Positions 7,373 to 13,690 of a DNA stretch of 13,690 nucleotides are shown here, piece after piece. Within the stretch, counting starts at the first letter, position 1. Each line of letters opens with the position of its first letter. The position numbers and the translations under genes are program-made. Under the pieces are notes generated by a model. That model saw only the letters and a list, made by a program, of their open reading frames with translations. It did not search any database and was not told where the DNA came from. The DNA comes from Candidatus Rokuibacteriota bacterium (GTDB taxonomy: Bacteria; Methylomirabilota; Methylomirabilia; Rokubacteriales; JACOUJ01), in NCBI GenBank assembly GCA_016177865.1, contig JACOUJ010000421.1, positions 1 to 13,690 of the forward strand, read 5' to 3'.

Positions 7373-8710
7373 TTACCCCCGCTCCAACAGATCCACTACC
7401 ACACTGAAGTTATTCGTGACTGCCATTCTGTTCCGCTCGAGAGTTTCCCCGATCTTCCGCTTCACCCGTCCCAGGATCGCGTGGTTCTGGATCAGATGAG
7501 CAATGTGTGACGCCAGCTCGGCGCTGTCCCTCACCTCCAGCCCTGGCCACGCCTCTTTGAGCGACGTCGTCAGCGGCTTCCACTTGTTCATGAAGGGCCC
7601 GAAGAGGACAGGCTTCCCGTGCACCAACGGCTCGATCAGGTTCTGGCCGAGGGCGTACTGGTCGCCCGGATTGAGACTATTCCCGATAAAGACCACGTCC
7701 GCGATGGAGTAGAGCTTGCCGAGTTCGCCATAGGTATCAAGCACGATCACCGCATCGCCGGGCGTGGAGCCTTGGATCTGGGTCCTCAGGACGTACTTCA
7801 GACCCTGCTCTTCAGCGACCCTGCACACTTCTCCGACGTCCTTGACATACCGAGGAGCCAGGATCAGCCGGACATCGGGGAGGTTTCGCCTGAGCCGTCC
7901 GTAGGCGTCCAAAATGAGGCGCTCCTCCCCACGTCGCACGCTGCCGGCGATCCACACAACCTCCGTGCCGCTGAGCCCGAGCGCTCCCCTCAGTGCCCCC
8001 CGCTCTTCGGCTGTCGTCTTCAGGTGATCCATGTCGAACTTCATGTAACCGGTCACCGAGACCTTGCGCTCCTCGCACCCAATTCGGACGTAGTTCCGCC
8101 TATCATCCTCTTCCGCCACGCAGATTCGGTCGAAGTACCGGTGGAACCGATACGCGAGCGCCTTCTTGAGGTGGACGGACCCGATGTACACCTCGGGGAG
8201 GCTCGCGCTCACGAGGATCGTGCGTATCCCCAGCACCTTGGCGGCCTTCAGCAGGAGGGGGAAGCGGACCTGGTCCACGCTAATCAAAAGCCGAGGGCTC
8301 AGGGCCCTCAAGTATCTCCGCGCGATCCACCCGGCGTCCCACGGCGCGAAGCACACCAGGTCCAAATTCTTGTTGGTGGAGGCAAGCTCGACGATCTCTG
8401 GGTTCCAGGAGATTAGGATGATCTTCCAGTCGGGATATCGGAGCCTGAACAACTGAACAAAGGTGTGAATCTGGTTGTACTCGCCGTGCCCGTTCGTATC
8501 GATTACAACCCGCTCATCCTCCACGCCTGGAGGCCGGGGCACGATGCCAAGCCTCTCCCAGAACATTTTCCTGAGGAGCGGATCGCGGCCGAAAACGACC
8601 CACTTCAGGTAATGGGCAGGCAGCTCCCAGAGCAGTCTCCCGACGTACTTGACCTGCAGGAAGGTCCGCGATAGGCCTTGCACCGAAACCCTACTCCCAA
8701 GCGATATCAT
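7373..8710 (-). CDS. GT30-like glycosyltransferase (KdtA/WaaA homologue, divergent)
   Basis: This 445-residue protein follows the plan of 3-deoxy-manno-octulosonate transferase. It has an N-terminal segment ending WERLG, then NGHGE (73-77), which corresponds to the SVGE loop whose Glu is the catalytic base in WaaA. The C-terminal CMP-sugar half includes AGSVRRGEE (255-263), DTYGELGKLYSIADVVFIG (325-343), GQNLIEP (355-361) and GKPVLFGP. One conserved site is altered: where WaaA has ETELWPN, this protein has SVDQVRFP (144-151). That suggests another acceptor or donor than canonical Kdo/lipid A. The adjacent NeuB-type synthase makes a CMP-activated nonulosonic acid an attractive donor (inference). 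The ATG overlaps the end of the neuB-like gene by 20 bases. Family assignment is firm; substrate is open. Confidence 0.85.
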   Translation of the reverse strand: MISLGSRVSVQGLSRTFLQVKYVGRLLWELPAHYLKWVVFGRDPLLRKMFWERLGIVPRPPGVEDERVVIDTNGHGEYNQIHTFVQLFRLRYPDWKIILISWNPEIVELASTNKNLDLVCFAPWDAGWIARRYLRALSPRLLISVDQVRFPLLLKAAKVLGIRTILVSASLPEVYIGSVHLKKALAYRFHRYFDRICVAEEDDRRNYVRIGCEERKVSVTGYMKFDMDHLKTTAEERGALRGALGLSGTEVVWIAGSVRRGEERLILDAYGRLRRNLPDVRLILAPRYVKDVGEVCRVAEEQGLKYVLRTQIQGSTPGDAVIVLDTYGELGKLYSIADVVFIGNSLNPGDQYALGQNLIEPLVHGKPVLFGPFMNKWKPLTTSLKEAWPGLEVRDSAELASHIAHLIQNHAILGRVKRKIGETLERNRMAVTNNFSVVVDLLERG

Positions 8711-9707
8711 CGAAGCGGACGGGCTCGCCCTCCTTAATCGTCCGCTTGACTAGCCTCCCGAGGACCGTGAAGTACTTCTCCCCCTGGATGCCCTCGCAAG
8801 GCAGAAGCAGTTTCACGTTCTCCTCGGTCAGGACGCTTCCCCTCTCGAGGTCGGCGGCGGCCACCAGCCCACGCCTCATGAGGTAGAGGCTGTCCTTCTC
8901 GGCCGGGGCAATCTCCTTCCCCTTCTTCCCGAGGGCGGCCTCGATCTGCCGTATACCCTCGACCAGCCGCTTCAGGTCTTCCGGGTCGGCTGAGAGCCTG
9001 TGATCCCTAATTCCGGCCATCTCCTTGTCCAAGGTGAAGTGCTTTTCGACAATCCGGGCGCCCAGGGCCACCGCCGCGAGTGACATGTTGATCCCGACGG
9101 CATGGTCCGAATACCCCACCTCGAGGCCGTACCGCTCCGCGAGGTAGGGAATCGACATGAGGTTGATCTCCTCATAGGGCGCCGGATAACTCGAAACACA
9201 GTGGAGGAGCGTGATCGACCGCTTGATAAAGTCCTGGCCGGTCTGTTCCCTCACGAATCCCAAGGTCCCCTTAATAGTGGTGTCGTTGCTCATCCCGCAC
9301 GACATGATCAGCGGCTTGCCGGTGCGGAGGGCGCACTTGATCAGATGATAATTGTTGAAGTCAAGGGATGAGATCTTGAAAGCGGGGACCAAGTCGTTGA
9401 GGAACTCAAGGCTCTCCTTGTCGAAGGGCGTCGAGAGGAACATGATGTTCCAGCTTTTGCAGTGTTCGGCCAGCGCACGGAACTGCCGGTTGGAAAGCTC
9501 GAACTTCCGCCGTTGCGCGATCCGTTCCTTCTCCCGGCTCATGAGGAGCTGCTCGGTCTTGTATGTCTGGAACTTGATTGCGTCGGCACCCGCCTTGGCC
9601 GCCTTCTCGACCATCCTCTTCGCGTGAGTCAGGTCGCCCTCGTGGTTGACGCCGGCCTCGGCGACCAGCATGACCTTCCGCGAAGTGTCAAACTGCCCTA
9701 TGACCAT
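8691..9707 (-). CDS. neuB: NeuB-family nonulosonate (sialic/legionaminic/pseudaminic acid) synthase
   Basis: This 338-residue protein is full length for the family. The TIM-barrel synthase domain shows AEAGVNHEG (16-24), IKFQTY (44-49), LHCVSSYPAPYEEINL (168-183), GYSDHAVG (198-205) and EKHFTLDK (221-228). H223 and H236 correspond to the metal-binding histidines. A C-terminal SAF (antifreeze-like) domain spans about residues 278-338. The family condenses phosphoenolpyruvate with a six-carbon N-acetyl sugar to give a nine-carbon acid. NeuB, LegI/NeuB2 and PseI cannot be told apart safely by eye, so the symbol denotes the family only. The ATG has AAGGGG upstream and overlaps the previous gene by 20 bases. 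Partner genes neuA and neuC are not in the window. Confidence 0.93.
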   Translation of the reverse strand: MVIGQFDTSRKVMLVAEAGVNHEGDLTHAKRMVEKAAKAGADAIKFQTYKTEQLLMSREKERIAQRRKFELSNRQFRALAEHCKSWNIMFLSTPFDKESLEFLNDLVPAFKISSLDFNNYHLIKCALRTGKPLIMSCGMSNDTTIKGTLGFVREQTGQDFIKRSITLLHCVSSYPAPYEEINLMSIPYLAERYGLEVGYSDHAVGINMSLAAVALGARIVEKHFTLDKEMAGIRDHRLSADPEDLKRLVEGIRQIEAALGKKGKEIAPAEKDSLYLMRRGLVAAADLERGSVLTEENVKLLLPCEGIQGEKYFTVLGRLVKRTIKEGEPVRFDDIAWE

Positions 9708-10554
9708 CGCCCGTCCCCTTTCGAGCTTTGATGATAAATGCCGTCGCCAGGAACCGGGAGGCCGGGCTCCTCCCCAGTCTTTCGAGCCGCCGGCTCACGC
9801 TAACGGTCAGCTTCGGGAACCACTTGTCGAGAGGGGTAAGGAAGAGCTTGAAGTTGTAGTAGCAGACATCAACGGGTTCCAGCTCGAACCTCCTGAGGAA
9901 CTTCTTGTACGCGCCCTCCGAGTACTCCCGGTGCGCGATCCCCTTCGTGAACGGGCCGACCATGAACTCGATGTTTTTGAGCATGCCGCTGTGAGGGAAC
10001 ATGGCCCGGAGCGCCCTGAAGACGCGGTTCAGGAGACGGTGCCACAACCGGTAAGGGCTCCACAGGTTCGGCAGAGTGATGATGACGACTCCCTCAGGGC
10101 GCATCGCCCTGGACACCTCAGCCAGCACGCTCTCCTCGTCGTCAAGGTATTCCATGAGACCCATGCAGGTCACCGTGTCGACGGTGCCTTCCCCGAACGG
10201 GAGCCTCCCGGCCTCCCCGCAGAGGAAGTAGCTCCTCCGGGCGTTCCCCCCCACCTCCACGAACCTGTCGGCCTCCCGTAACATCTCCGCGGCGAAGTCC
10301 AATCCGACCAGGCGCGCCGAGGGATCCGGAGAGCGGTGTCTCTCCTCGAGGACCCAGCGCAAGAGAATTCCCGGTCCACAACCGACATCGACCATGGTAC
10401 CGACCTTGGGGGGGAGCATCTCGCTGACCCGCCTCAACCGGATGTTGAAGGAGTGGGCCTCGCTGCTCTCCCCTCTGTAGAAGGAGGCGTAGTTGGCGGC
10501 GACCTTTTCAAAGTGCTCCCGCACCAGGTGCTCTTGGGAACGCTCGACCGCCAT
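9688..10554 (-). CDS. Class I SAM-dependent methyltransferase
   Basis: The 288-residue protein carries motif I VDVGCGPGILLRWV (55-68), the acidic ribose-binding segment VGLDFAAEML (83-92), then GEAGRLPF and the motif IV region DTVTCMGLMEYLDDEESV. LPNLWSPYRLWHRL (161-174) follows; this loop is common in UbiE/UbiG-like methyltransferases that modify lipids or glycans. I chose the ATG at 10554. It follows AGGAGAGG directly and lies 11 bases after the deacetylase stop. The frame is open to 10686, but that extension overlaps the deacetylase gene and shows no methyltransferase character. The C-terminal end overlaps neuB by 20 bases, suggesting coupled translation. The acceptor is unknown; a nonulosonate or other sugar is plausible from context. 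Confidence 0.88.
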   Translation of the reverse strand: MAVERSQEHLVREHFEKVAANYASFYRGESSEAHSFNIRLRRVSEMLPPKVGTMVDVGCGPGILLRWVLEERHRSPDPSARLVGLDFAAEMLREADRFVEVGGNARRSYFLCGEAGRLPFGEGTVDTVTCMGLMEYLDDEESVLAEVSRAMRPEGVVIITLPNLWSPYRLWHRLLNRVFRALRAMFPHSGMLKNIEFMVGPFTKGIAHREYSEGAYKKFLRRFELEPVDVCYYNFKLFLTPLDKWFPKLTVSVSRRLERLGRSPASRFLATAFIIKARKGTGDGHRAV

Positions 10555-10565
10555 ACCTCTCCTGT

Positions 10566-11480
10566 TCACATTCCGGTCGCGGCCGGAAACGGAAACGGCG
10601 CGCCGCAGAAGCCCACCATGCTGCGTCTCAGCTCGAAGAGACTGACCGAGGGAGAGTTCCTTCCAGGAAGGGTCGTGCACCCGCACGTGAACCCTTCCTC
10701 TCGGACGACCTCGATGACCTCAGCGTTGTAGTCGTCGGGACCACCGTTGGGATAGGCAAACAGCGTGATCTCCCGGTCCAGGTGCCGTTCCAGGTCGCGC
10801 TTGGACTCCCGGACCTGATATCGGAGCTGCTCTCGGCTGACCCTACTCAGAATCGCGTGGTCCACCGAGTGCCCGCCGACCTCCACGAGGGGGCTTTGGG
10901 CGAGCGCCCGCACCTCCACCCATGTGAGGGTTTTGTAGTTGGGGCTGGGCTCACCGCCTGATAGCGGCAGGAGCTGTGTCTTCAGCGCCCCTAGGATGGC
11001 CTCCCTCGCGCCGTCGTCCACTCGCTTGAGGAAGGCCTTGATCTCAGTCACCACCTCCATCTTCTCCTCTCGGGAGACGAGCGCGTACGGCCTGAGGCCA
11101 AACTCCGTCAGGTCCACGCCCTCGACCTCTCCCCTGTCGATCCAGAACTCCACCTCGTCGACCCAAAACATTCGGTCTGACCCGATGAACCCCGTCGAGA
11201 AGAAAAAAGTCACCGGAATCTCGATCTCCTCGAGGATGGGGAAGGCTACCGTGAAGCTATTCCGATATCCGTCATCGAAGGTGACCACCACGCCATCAAG
11301 GTCCCTCCCCCGCGTGTACGCCTCGACGACATCGCCCAGCTTCAGAATGTTCTCGTGCCCCCGGAGATAGCGCATCTGGCGTTCGAACGTCCCGGTGGCC
11401 ATGTGCTTCCCCTGAAAGTTCTCTATTCCCGAGCTTTCCCCGTCGGTAACGCCGTGATACGTCAGGATGGTGACCATCAC
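10566..11480 (-). CDS. Polysaccharide deacetylase, NodB/CE4 family
   Basis: The 304-residue protein has the NodB-homology motifs in order: TFDDG (67-71), with the general-base and metal-binding aspartates; HSVDH (204-208), the HxxxH zinc site; and FAYPNG (241-246). The opening ILTYHGV is also usual for CE4 enzymes. An insertion of roughly 80 residues separates motifs 1 and 2. No signal peptide is seen, so it probably works in the cytoplasm. There it could deacetylate an N-acetyl sugar on a lipid-linked intermediate, as opposed to finished polymer. The start is GTG at 11480 or ATG at 11477, both behind GAGG. It lies 24 bases downstream of the broken FkbM-type gene and 11 bases upstream of a methyltransferase. 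Confidence 0.9.
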   Translation of the reverse strand: MMVTILTYHGVTDGESSGIENFQGKHMATGTFERQMRYLRGHENILKLGDVVEAYTRGRDLDGVVVTFDDGYRNSFTVAFPILEEIEIPVTFFFSTGFIGSDRMFWVDEVEFWIDRGEVEGVDLTEFGLRPYALVSREEKMEVVTEIKAFLKRVDDGAREAILGALKTQLLPLSGGEPSPNYKTLTWVEVRALAQSPLVEVGGHSVDHAILSRVSREQLRYQVRESKRDLERHLDREITLFAYPNGGPDDYNAEVIEVVREEGFTCGCTTLPGRNSPSVSLFELRRSMVGFCGAPFPFPAATGM

Positions 11481-11504
11481 TCGGTACCTCAGGTGCCTCC
11501 CGCT

Positions 11505-12108
11505 CTACAACCGCTCGAAGAGTACGTTGCGGGCGGTATCGAAGTCTGTGCTCCTTTCGGCCATCTCGCTCGAGACCTGGGACATGCAGTGGAAACCCCA
11601 AGATCTCATTAACTCAAACACTCGACGATGGCCCTCAAGCTCCGTATTGAGCTCAACCAAGACCGATCGGACCCGGGCGTCCGGAAGAGTTCGCTCACCA
11701 CCTGCCACAATCTTGTCCTCGGCGCCGTCGACATCAATCTTAATATGTCGAGGGAAAGGAGCGTCGTAGGCCTTGACGAACACATCCAGGGGCATTCCGA
11801 TGACCGCCTGGATCACCAGACGCGCCCAGCGCAGGGGTTTGACGTCATAGCCCCAGCAGGCCACCATCTGCCTGTGGGAGGCCAACTCCTCGTTGACCTG
11901 GGATCCTGGAGGTGGAGAAGCCGTGCTGGGCGACCAGGCGCTGGACGACGTCGACAGAAAATGGCCGCACCTGTGGGTCAAACCACGTGCGGTCCAGCAG
12001 CCGCTGGCTGCCGCCTTGCTTGTGGCGGTCTTTGGTGATCTGGAACTCAAGGCGGTGCAGACCGCCTGTCAGGGTCCTCATGATCGCCGATTTGAAGGGC
12101 CCCCCCAT
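11505..12108 (-). pseudogene. FkbM-type methyltransferase remnant, frameshifted composite
   Basis: Two overlapping frames each carry part of a protein. The first starts at the ATG at 12108, with GGAGGG six bases upstream, three bases after the previous stop. It reads sensibly through LLDRTWFDPQVRPFSVDVVQ to about 11910, then degenerates and stops at 11845. The second frame takes over at VNEELASHRQMVACWGYD and ends at the TAG at 11505. It contains HIKIDVDGAEDKIVAGGERT and LVELNTELEGH, the C-terminal signature of FkbM-family methyltransferases. Dropping one base near 11905-11920 would join the frames. Even so, the SAM-binding DVGANxG half of FkbM is absent. The gene thus appears shortened or fused as well as frameshifted, and the whole is unlikely to be an active methyltransferase. 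I do not recognise the N-terminal part. Confidence 0.7.
12100..12106 (-). repeat. G7 homopolymer directly after the start codon of the FkbM-type remnant
   Basis: The coding strand reads ATG followed by seven G, then CCC. A length change would shift the frame at codon two to four. The alternative frame meets a TGA at about 12070, so slippage here could not by itself join the two halves of the gene. Confidence 0.85.
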
Positions 12109-12110
12109 GC

Positions 12111-13112
12111 TCAACCCTCCGTCCGTCCCACCGGCCCCAGCGGCGGCTTGATGGCACGGATCGTGGTCATGTTCGCGCCGCTGAAAAATGCGAACGTCTG
12201 TCCGAGCAGCCTGGACAGCCAACTTGGGCGCTGGCAGACCCGCCACCGATGCAGCGGGATCACGCGCAAGAGGCTCGTGCCCACAGCCCCAAGGATGCGG
12301 CCGCGCCGCGTGCTGCCCGGCGTCCGACGATCGAGGTACGGCGCGACCAGCTTCGAGAACTCCATCGCGGGATAGGAGGAGTGATACGCCAGCCGGTTGT
12401 GGTGGAGCCAGTGGAGTAGCTCCCCCCACCAATGATGGTAGACGATGCGCACACCAAACAGGTCGTACAGATAGGTCGCTTTGTCCACGCCGTGCTGCAC
12501 CTCGTGGCCCGGGCGGTAGAACAGCCGCTCGCCGATCCGCACCCGACGATCCGGATCAGGGCCGGCCAACAGCCACACCACCCAGCGCTTCCACAACGGG
12601 GACTTCTGGAACGGGCACATGGTGCCCCAGAAGCAGAAGACGCGGAAGATGATGCTGCCGCCCGGCTTGAGGGCCCGCACGATGTTCGAGAACGCCCGCG
12701 CCGGATCCGAGGTGTGGTGGAGCACCATATGGGACAGGACATAGTCGAACTGCCCCTCGGGGACGTGGTAGTCCAGAAGCGAGCCCTCGATGAACTCGAT
12801 AGTGTTCAGGCCCTGGCTCTGCGCGAGCCGCCCGGCATAGTCCAACGAATTCCTCGAGAAGTCGATCCCGGTCACGCGGGCGCCACATGACGCCAGAAAA
12901 CACGACACCTCCCCGGTGCCGCACCCGGCGTCCAGCAGCGTCTTGCCCTTCAGCTCCTCGAGCGAAATCCCGAGCGCTCCGAGGATCCGGGTGATGTCTT
13001 CATGGACCTTCTGGACCCCGTAGGCATTGCGCTTGGGAAAGATGTACTGATTGTACATCCGCTGGACTTGCAGGTCTGTCTCCTGCGTTGCGGTCGCACC
13101 GCTCATGGTCAT
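12111..13112 (-). CDS. Class I SAM-dependent methyltransferase
   Basis: The 333-residue protein has motif I LLDAGCGTGEVSCFLA (59-74), the post-I segment VTGIDFSRNSLDYA (80-93), then GSLLDYHVPEGQFDYVLSHM and LHHTSDPARAF, and LKPGGSIIFR (148-157). The N-terminal QRMYNQYIFPKRN is a recurring lead-in in this methyltransferase group. A long C-terminal half (about 160-333), rich in Trp and His with a hydrophobic patch near 172-184, is unusual and may hold an acceptor-binding domain. I chose the ATG at 13112, with GGAGAGGA just before it; a second ATG two codons on is possible. The open frame up to 13232 has no family similarity. The gene ends three bases before the next start. GC is high (12541-12600 is 41/60). 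Confidence 0.88.
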   Translation of the reverse strand: MTMSGATATQETDLQVQRMYNQYIFPKRNAYGVQKVHEDITRILGALGISLEELKGKTLLDAGCGTGEVSCFLASCGARVTGIDFSRNSLDYAGRLAQSQGLNTIEFIEGSLLDYHVPEGQFDYVLSHMVLHHTSDPARAFSNIVRALKPGGSIIFRVFCFWGTMCPFQKSPLWKRWVVWLLAGPDPDRRVRIGERLFYRPGHEVQHGVDKATYLYDLFGVRIVYHHWWGELLHWLHHNRLAYHSSYPAMEFSKLVAPYLDRRTPGSTRRGRILGAVGTSLLRVIPLHRWRVCQRPSWLSRLLGQTFAFFSGANMTTIRAIKPPLGPVGRTEG

Positions 13113-13141
13113 TCCTCTCCTCTCTTGCCCGACAGGCCAGG

Positions 13142-13157
13142 GGCCCGCGCACGGGCC
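13142..13157. other. GC-rich hairpin between two minus-strand genes
   Basis: GGCCCG and CGGGCC form a perfect 6-bp stem around a four-base loop. It lies in the 67-bp spacer between the GT-B transferase and the methyltransferase. No T-run follows on the minus strand, so it is not a standard intrinsic terminator. It could be an mRNA stability or attenuation element, or chance in GC-rich DNA. Confidence 0.35.
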
Positions 13158-13179
13158 GGCCGACCACCCCTCCGCAGTC

Positions 13180-13690
13180 CTAGACGCTGAAGAATCGGCG
13201 GACCTTCCCCAGTCCGATCGCGAGGAGTCCAAGGTACTCCGTGGGATCCCACTGCGGCCGGTCCGGCGGCGGGATGCGGCCTTCGAGCATGCCGTCCGCC
13301 AGCCGGGAAATCTCGCTCGCCCTGGCGGTCATGTACGGATAGTACACGAGCAGCGTCCTCAGGTAGTTATCCCGGTCGTACATGTGCTGTTCGTTCACAA
13401 ATCCGAACACCAGGCTCGGGCATCCGCAGTACAGCGCCAGCACCATGCCGCCCGACATGCCGCCGACCGCCAAGGCCGCTCGATTGAGCACCGCGATGTG
13501 CGCGTCGAGCCGGATGCCCGGGTCGACGTTCACGAGGTCGAGACACCCGGACGGCACGCCGTCGACGTAGTAGGCGCCGCGCGGGTCGCCGAGAATCGCG
13601 ATCCGATGATTGGGACGGCGTCGCTTGAGCCGCTGGATGAGCTCATCGTACCGTGCCTTCGGCCAATTCTTGTCCGGCCTCCTGACAGGC
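13180..13690 (-). CDS. GT-B glycosyltransferase, GT9/heptosyltransferase-like, C-terminal part
   Basis: Only the last 169 residues are in the window; the frame is open to the right edge, so the GTG at 13557 is not the true start. The segment begins KNWPKARYDELIQRL, which resembles the start of the C-terminal nucleotide-binding domain in family 9 enzymes. AILGD follows, and then VGGMSGGMVLALYCGCPSLV (75-94). This last stretch sits where heptosyltransferases have a DSGPMHLAAALGTP-like donor motif, with the aspartate replaced here. It therefore looks like a GT-B sugar transferase working in the cytoplasm, but exact family, donor and acceptor cannot be fixed from this part. It ends 67 bases before the next gene in the same direction. 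Confidence 0.6.
   Translation of the reverse strand, partial: PVRRPDKNWPKARYDELIQRLKRRRPNHRIAILGDPRGAYYVDGVPSGCLDLVNVDPGIRLDAHIAVLNRAALAVGGMSGGMVLALYCGCPSLVFGFVNEQHMYDRDNYLRTLLVYYPYMTARASEISRLADGMLEGRIPPPDRPQWDPTEYLGLLAIGLGKVRRFFSV

Noticed and set aside
7619..8416. 265-codon plus-strand open frame opposite the GT30-like gene
   Set aside because: It has no recognisable domain and is explained as the complement of the well-supported minus-strand gene.
10555..10686. Longer N-terminus for the methyltransferase ending at 9688
   Set aside because: It overlaps the deacetylase coding sequence and has no family character; the ATG at 10554 has an excellent ribosome-binding site.
12260..12742. Ser/Arg-rich minus-strand open frame inside the methyltransferase gene
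   Set aside because: It is a shadow frame typical of GC-rich coding DNA and lies under clear methyltransferase motifs.
13113..13232. Longer N-terminus for the methyltransferase ending at 12111
   Set aside because: The extension is low-complexity Ser/Arg/Gly sequence overlapping the upstream gene's end; the ATG at 13112 has GGAGAGGA before it.
1..13690. tRNA, rRNA, CRISPR array, insertion sequence or phage genes
   Set aside because: I saw no cloverleaf, repeat-spacer pattern, transposase motif or terminal inverted repeats in either strand.

Overview
The window is a surface-glycan biosynthesis locus from a GC-rich bacterium: GC is mostly around 55-65% by eye, with many GTG starts and very tight gene packing. 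A KdtA/WaaA-like glycosyltransferase, a NeuB-type sialic-acid-like synthase and two periplasm-facing GT-C enzymes suggest a Gram-negative-type envelope. I cannot name the organism. The mosaic composition and broken reading frames fit an exchangeable O-antigen or exopolysaccharide region, or a metagenome-derived contig.

Thirteen of the fourteen genes lie on the minus strand and would be transcribed from right to left. From the right edge they are: a partial GT-B (GT9/heptosyltransferase-like) transferase; a class I methyltransferase; a broken FkbM-type methyltransferase remnant; a NodB-type deacetylase; a second class I methyltransferase; a NeuB-type nonulosonate synthase with a SAF domain; a GT30 (Kdo-transferase)-like glycosyltransferase; and a hexapeptide-repeat acetyltransferase. 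Most junctions are a few bases or short overlaps, so this looks like one translationally coupled operon.

A single plus-strand gene, an extended-SDR NAD-dependent sugar epimerase/dehydratase, comes next. It meets the acetyltransferase tail to tail with overlapping stop codons. It is head to head with the next minus-strand gene across a 64-bp spacer that carries a perfect 10-bp palindrome.

The left part is a second minus-strand run: a GT-C (PMT/ArnT-like) membrane transferase; a zinc-ribbon methyltransferase that probably uses an ATA start; a GT2 polyprenyl-phosphate-sugar synthase-like enzyme; a second GT-C-like membrane protein with AT-richer DNA; and, at the edge, a methyltransferase interrupted by an 8-G frameshift.

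Working model (inference): NeuB makes a nine-carbon acidic sugar, and the GT30-like and GT-B enzymes add CMP- or NDP-sugars in the cytoplasm. The epimerase, deacetylase, acetyltransferase and up to five methyltransferases tailor sugars. The GT2 enzyme loads a sugar on a polyprenyl phosphate for one or both GT-C enzymes to transfer outside the inner membrane. CMP-transferase (NeuA), NeuC, flippase and polymerase genes are not in the window.
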